Below, in pieces: positions 16,609 through 19,119 of a stretch of 19,119 nucleotides of DNA. Location of the stretch: contig PAHD01000013.1 in assembly GCA_002704685.1 (NCBI GenBank), positions 1-19,119 of the forward strand. The letters run 5' to 3'. Position numbers and translations under genes: made by a program. The notes under the pieces were generated by a model. The model did no database searches. It was given only the letters and a program-made list of their open reading frames with translations, and was not told where the DNA came from. This DNA comes from Fidelibacterota bacterium. Its GTDB lineage: Bacteria; Fidelibacterota; Marinisomatia; SCGC-AAA003-L08; D37C17. Within the stretch, counting starts at the first letter, position 1, and every line of letters starts with the position of its first letter.

Positions 16609-16842
16609 ATGAGTTATTCTAAATATATATCTTATTTTATTAAAATGATATGGTTTATCGTTTTTTTATTAATTATTTTTATTGATAGAGATAATAGTTT
16701 TCAAAAATATATAACAATAATATTTTTACTAATTATTTCAGCAATAACAGTTATTAGAGCTCTTAACTCAAGAAATGAATGGAGAGAGATAATTGAAGAT
16801 GGAGATGTTGAAATTAAAGAAAAAATTAGTTTTGATGATTAA
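16609..16842 (+). CDS. Small two-helix membrane protein of unknown function
   Basis: 77 residues from the ATG at 16609. The frame is open further upstream to 16492, but that extension runs straight through the selenocysteine tRNA, so it is rejected. Two hydrophobic helices (~8-26 and ~33-50) are joined by a short D-R-D-N turn. A charged tail of about 27 residues is rich in Glu and Asp. No family is recognised. It sits at the end of the envelope gene run and converges on the arylsulfotransferase gene with a 4-base stop overlap. No Shine-Dalgarno is visible. Confidence 0.65.
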   Translation: MSYSKYISYFIKMIWFIVFLLIIFIDRDNSFQKYITIIFLLIISAITVIRALNSRNEWREIIEDGDVEIKEKISFDD

Positions 16843-18320
16843 TTATTTCCTAAAACAATATTTGTTAATGTTACTATATCTAAAACATTAATTATATTGT
16901 CTGAATTCATATCTACATTTGCGCTATAATCTGTTACTCCTAAAATAATATTAACAGTAGAAATGATATCTAATATATTTATAATTCCATCAAGATTTAA
17001 ATCACCTAAAAGTATTTGATTATCAAAATAATCGTAGCCATATTTTTGTGCTCTTGGAATCATCTGATTAAATGATCCTGGATGGGTATAAGTCCAGACT
17101 ACATTACCATTCTCACTTACTTCAAACATATAAGAATCATCTGCAACAGTAATTAATGTATTTCCATTTGGTTGTCTAAAAGCACCAGATTGAACATCTG
17201 AGAAAAAATTACTTTGATATAGCCATTCCCAAGTTACGGGTCCATATGGTTCATTACTTTCTAAAGAATAAATGCCATTATCATTTAGAGGGGGTATTAA
17301 TTCTAATGCAGCTGAATTATTATTAGTATGTCTATTATTATATAATATTAAATTCCCTTCTCCTGGATATCCTTTTGGAATCCAATTTACACTATGTTGA
17401 CTTTCTAAAATTTGGTCAGAATTATTTCCTCTACCATAATTAGCAGGATTACCCCATCTATATAAAAAATCTCCTCCTTTTCCAGAGTTTCCACCACTAT
17501 GAGATGCAGCTTCTTGTGTAGTTGTACTATGATCAATTATGTATATCTCTCCCATATGTCTAGATGATAATACAATTTGGTCTAAATCAGCGTTATAATC
17601 AATTGCATTTACATGAATCCAGTCACCATTAGCATTTCCACCAGGTCCACCATTGCTACCAACTGAATTACAGTTTATATCCATAAGTTCAGGGTGATCA
17701 GATATATTACCGTACATAGCTTCATATTGGGTTCCTCTATCTTGTACTAGGTGATCCCATAAATGCCATTCCCATACAATTGTTGCCTCACCTGTTGATA
17801 GATTAGGTTCGACTTCAAAAATTGCAGTAGACCACATTTGATTTAGAGAATTATTTACAGAAGTTCTTCCATATGAACTCCATTCACTTTGATATTTACG
17901 TTCCCATGCAACAAGTAATATATTTCCGTTAGGCATAACATCTATATCATGATGATGCTGATAGGTTTGATTTGAAAGTTCATAAGACCAAAGTAAATTT
18001 CCTACCCAATTATAAATTTCTACCTTTCCACCAACTCCACCAGCTTCCATGGTTGGATTATTAACTCTGCAAGGATAATAAAGTAAAGTATTTTCAAAAC
18101 CAGGCTCATCTCCAGGATGCAAATATGGCATACTGGCAGCTCCAGATGAATGGTTCCAAGAATTAAAAGTTGAGCCATCAGTATCTTTTAGGTAGCTAGT
18201 AGATCCACTATTACCACCACCAGGTCCACCTCCTTGAGGAGTATATAAAACATACCCATCATAAACTTCTTGATTTAAAGATAATTGAAATAAAAGTGTT
18301 AATAATAGTATTTTTGTCAT
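16839..18320 (-). CDS. Secreted arylsulfotransferase (ASST)-type beta-propeller with dockerin-like domain
   Basis: 493 residues with an N-terminal signal peptide (~1-16). A Gly-rich linker (~30-40) is followed by a beta-propeller with repeated V-x-W-x-W/L-L-W-S-Y strand ends. ASST-type enzymes transfer sulfate between phenolic compounds without PAPS, using a sulfo-histidine. Candidate active-site residues are the H-H-H-D cluster at 122-125, H236 (D-W-I-H-V-N), R254 (S-S-R-H) and H309 (Q-H-S-V-N-W). The 18-residue H236-R254 spacing equals that of H356-R374 in E. coli ASST as I recall it. Residues ~438-493 form a dockerin-like EF-hand pair ending at the stop. The start is supported by a good GAGGG ribosome site. 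The actual sulfate donor and acceptor are unknown; other propeller functions are possible. It is divergent from a PAPS-type sulfotransferase gene. Confidence 0.8.
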   Translation of the reverse strand: MTKILLLTLLFQLSLNQEVYDGYVLYTPQGGGPGGGNSGSTSYLKDTDGSTFNSWNHSSGAASMPYLHPGDEPGFENTLLYYPCRVNNPTMEAGGVGGKVEIYNWVGNLLWSYELSNQTYQHHHDIDVMPNGNILLVAWERKYQSEWSSYGRTSVNNSLNQMWSTAIFEVEPNLSTGEATIVWEWHLWDHLVQDRGTQYEAMYGNISDHPELMDINCNSVGSNGGPGGNANGDWIHVNAIDYNADLDQIVLSSRHMGEIYIIDHSTTTQEAASHSGGNSGKGGDFLYRWGNPANYGRGNNSDQILESQHSVNWIPKGYPGEGNLILYNNRHTNNNSAALELIPPLNDNGIYSLESNEPYGPVTWEWLYQSNFFSDVQSGAFRQPNGNTLITVADDSYMFEVSENGNVVWTYTHPGSFNQMIPRAQKYGYDYFDNQILLGDLNLDGIINILDIISTVNIILGVTDYSANVDMNSDNIINVLDIVTLTNIVLGNN

Positions 18321-18442
18321 AATGCCCTCAGATTTAATAATAAACGTTAATGATATTTTTTTTAAATTGTTAAAAATAAAATGTAATAAATCGTTACTAT
18401 TTATATGTTAAAATATAGTTTAAAAAAAATGTAATTTAAAAT
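18321..18442. promoter_or_regulatory. Divergent intergenic region between two sulfotransferase-type genes
   Basis: This 122-base AT-rich gap must carry promoters for both genes. A TATAGT box on the plus strand (18414-18419) is the best single -10 candidate, but no convincing -35 partner is seen. No inverted repeat strong enough to call an operator is visible. Confidence 0.3.
18325..18329 (-). promoter_or_regulatory. Ribosome binding site of the arylsulfotransferase gene
   Basis: On the minus strand GAGGG lies 4 bases before the ATG at 18320. It is one of only two convincing Shine-Dalgarno sites in the window and fixes this start. Confidence 0.55.
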
Positions 18443-19119
18443 ATGAAAATTTCAATATTTAAAAGAATTACAACTGTTTATTTAATTATTGGTAGTATTT
18501 TTAATAAATGGATAGCACCTCTTTTTCTTATACCTTTAGTTCTTTTATTAAGATTTTTTATTTTTCTATTTATGACAATAGATAATATTTTTTATTTCAA
18601 TTTATCAAAAAAAATAATTGATAAACCCATTATTATTGTTGGTAATCCTCGTTCTGGTACTACTTTTTTACAAAGATTTTTAGTTAAAAATAGATTTGGT
18701 CAAGGTTCGCAGCTTTGGCAAATGATTTATCCATCTATAATTTTGCAAAAGTTATTGAAACCTGTTTTACCATTATTAGAGTTAATTAGTCCAGCAAAAC
18801 ATCATTCAACTGATGCTCATAAAACGAGTTTAACATCTGTTGAAACTGATGATGTTGGAATGCTTTTTAGATTTTTTGATGGATTCTTTCTATATGGTTT
18901 TTTCTTGTCGTGGTCAAAAAAAGATTTATTTAATTGGGTTGATCCAAAATTAAGAGATAATTCTAAAAGAGATTATGATTGGCTAGAATCTGTATGGAAA
19001 AGAATTTTAATAAATTCAGAAAACGATAGAATGGTGGCTAAATTATTTTCTGTAAGTGCAAATTGTCCAAAATTTCAAAAAAGATATCCTGATTCTAAAT
19101 TACTTTATATGGTTAGAAA
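18443..19119 (+). CDS. Membrane-anchored PAPS-dependent sulfotransferase (3' truncated)
   Basis: The frame runs open from the ATG at 18443 to the window edge (225 complete codons), so the C-terminus is missing. A long hydrophobic segment (~11-45) suggests one or two N-terminal membrane helices. The 5'-phosphosulfate-binding motif of the Sulfotransfer_3-type family follows at residues 67-74 (G-N-P-R-S-G-T-T), preceded by a beta-strand (P-I-I-I-V). Near the cut, Y-P-D-S-K-L-L-Y-M-V-R matches the strand before the 3'-phosphate-binding region. The predicted role is transfer of sulfate from PAPS to a lipid, glycan or small molecule at the inner membrane; the acceptor is unknown. It is transcribed away from the arylsulfotransferase-type gene. 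Confidence 0.82.
   Translation, partial: MKISIFKRITTVYLIIGSIFNKWIAPLFLIPLVLLLRFFIFLFMTIDNIFYFNLSKKIIDKPIIIVGNPRSGTTFLQRFLVKNRFGQGSQLWQMIYPSIILQKLLKPVLPLLELISPAKHHSTDAHKTSLTSVETDDVGMLFRFFDGFFLYGFFLSWSKKDLFNWVDPKLRDNSKRDYDWLESVWKRILINSENDRMVAKLFSVSANCPKFQKRYPDSKLLYMVR

Noticed and set aside
1..19119. Selenoprotein gene with in-frame TGA
   Set aside because: The TGA stops present (surface protein, miaB) overlap the next start and follow complete domains; no domain continues past a TGA.
1..19119. CRISPR array, insertion sequence, prophage or integrase
   Set aside because: No regularly spaced direct repeats, terminal inverted repeats or transposase/integrase motifs were seen on either strand.

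Overview
The window is a gene-dense, strongly AT-rich stretch from a Gram-negative bacterium. Three features point to the FCB (Fibrobacteres-Chlorobi-Bacteroidetes) superphylum, most likely a marine Marinimicrobia (SAR406)-type lineage. One secreted protein ends in a YPNPFNP-type C-terminal sorting domain. Three secreted enzymes end in dockerin-like EF-hand pairs. Shine-Dalgarno sequences are mostly absent. The taxon is an inference from protein style, not from a marker gene. No gap between genes exceeds about 125 bases, and there is no sign of mobile elements, CRISPR arrays or prophage.

Layout. (1) Positions 2-8018, plus strand: a block of exported proteins. It holds the 3' part of a very large cadherin-like, Asp/Asn-rich surface protein, a lipoprotein, a peptidylarginine-deiminase-like enzyme and an M14 zinc carboxypeptidase; the last two are 1 base apart. 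(2) 8015-8656, minus strand: queE, for queuosine/7-deazaguanine synthesis. (3) 8747-11707, plus strand: a serine-biosynthesis pair (class V aminotransferase and serA), followed by a small coiled-coil protein. (4) 11784-16842, plus strand: a tight envelope and RNA run. It contains an M23 peptidoglycan peptidase, miaB, LapA-like and LapB-like proteins (lipopolysaccharide homeostasis), a TPR plus SPOR protein, a selenocysteine tRNA gene and a two-helix membrane protein. (5) 16839-18320, minus strand: a secreted arylsulfotransferase-type beta-propeller with a dockerin-like tail, divergent from (6) 18443 to the window end, plus strand: a membrane-anchored PAPS-type sulfotransferase cut off by the window.

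The most interesting points are these. The deiminase keeps every active-site and substrate-carboxylate-binding residue I recall for Porphyromonas gingivalis PPAD, and it is coupled to a carboxypeptidase; together they suggest processing of C-terminal arginines outside the cell. A selC gene with slightly irregular structure is embedded between protein genes, with no selenoprotein gene in view. The LapB-like protein keeps the spacing of the usual C-terminal zinc ribbon but has lost all four cysteines. One dockerin-like tail is shared by three unrelated exported enzymes.
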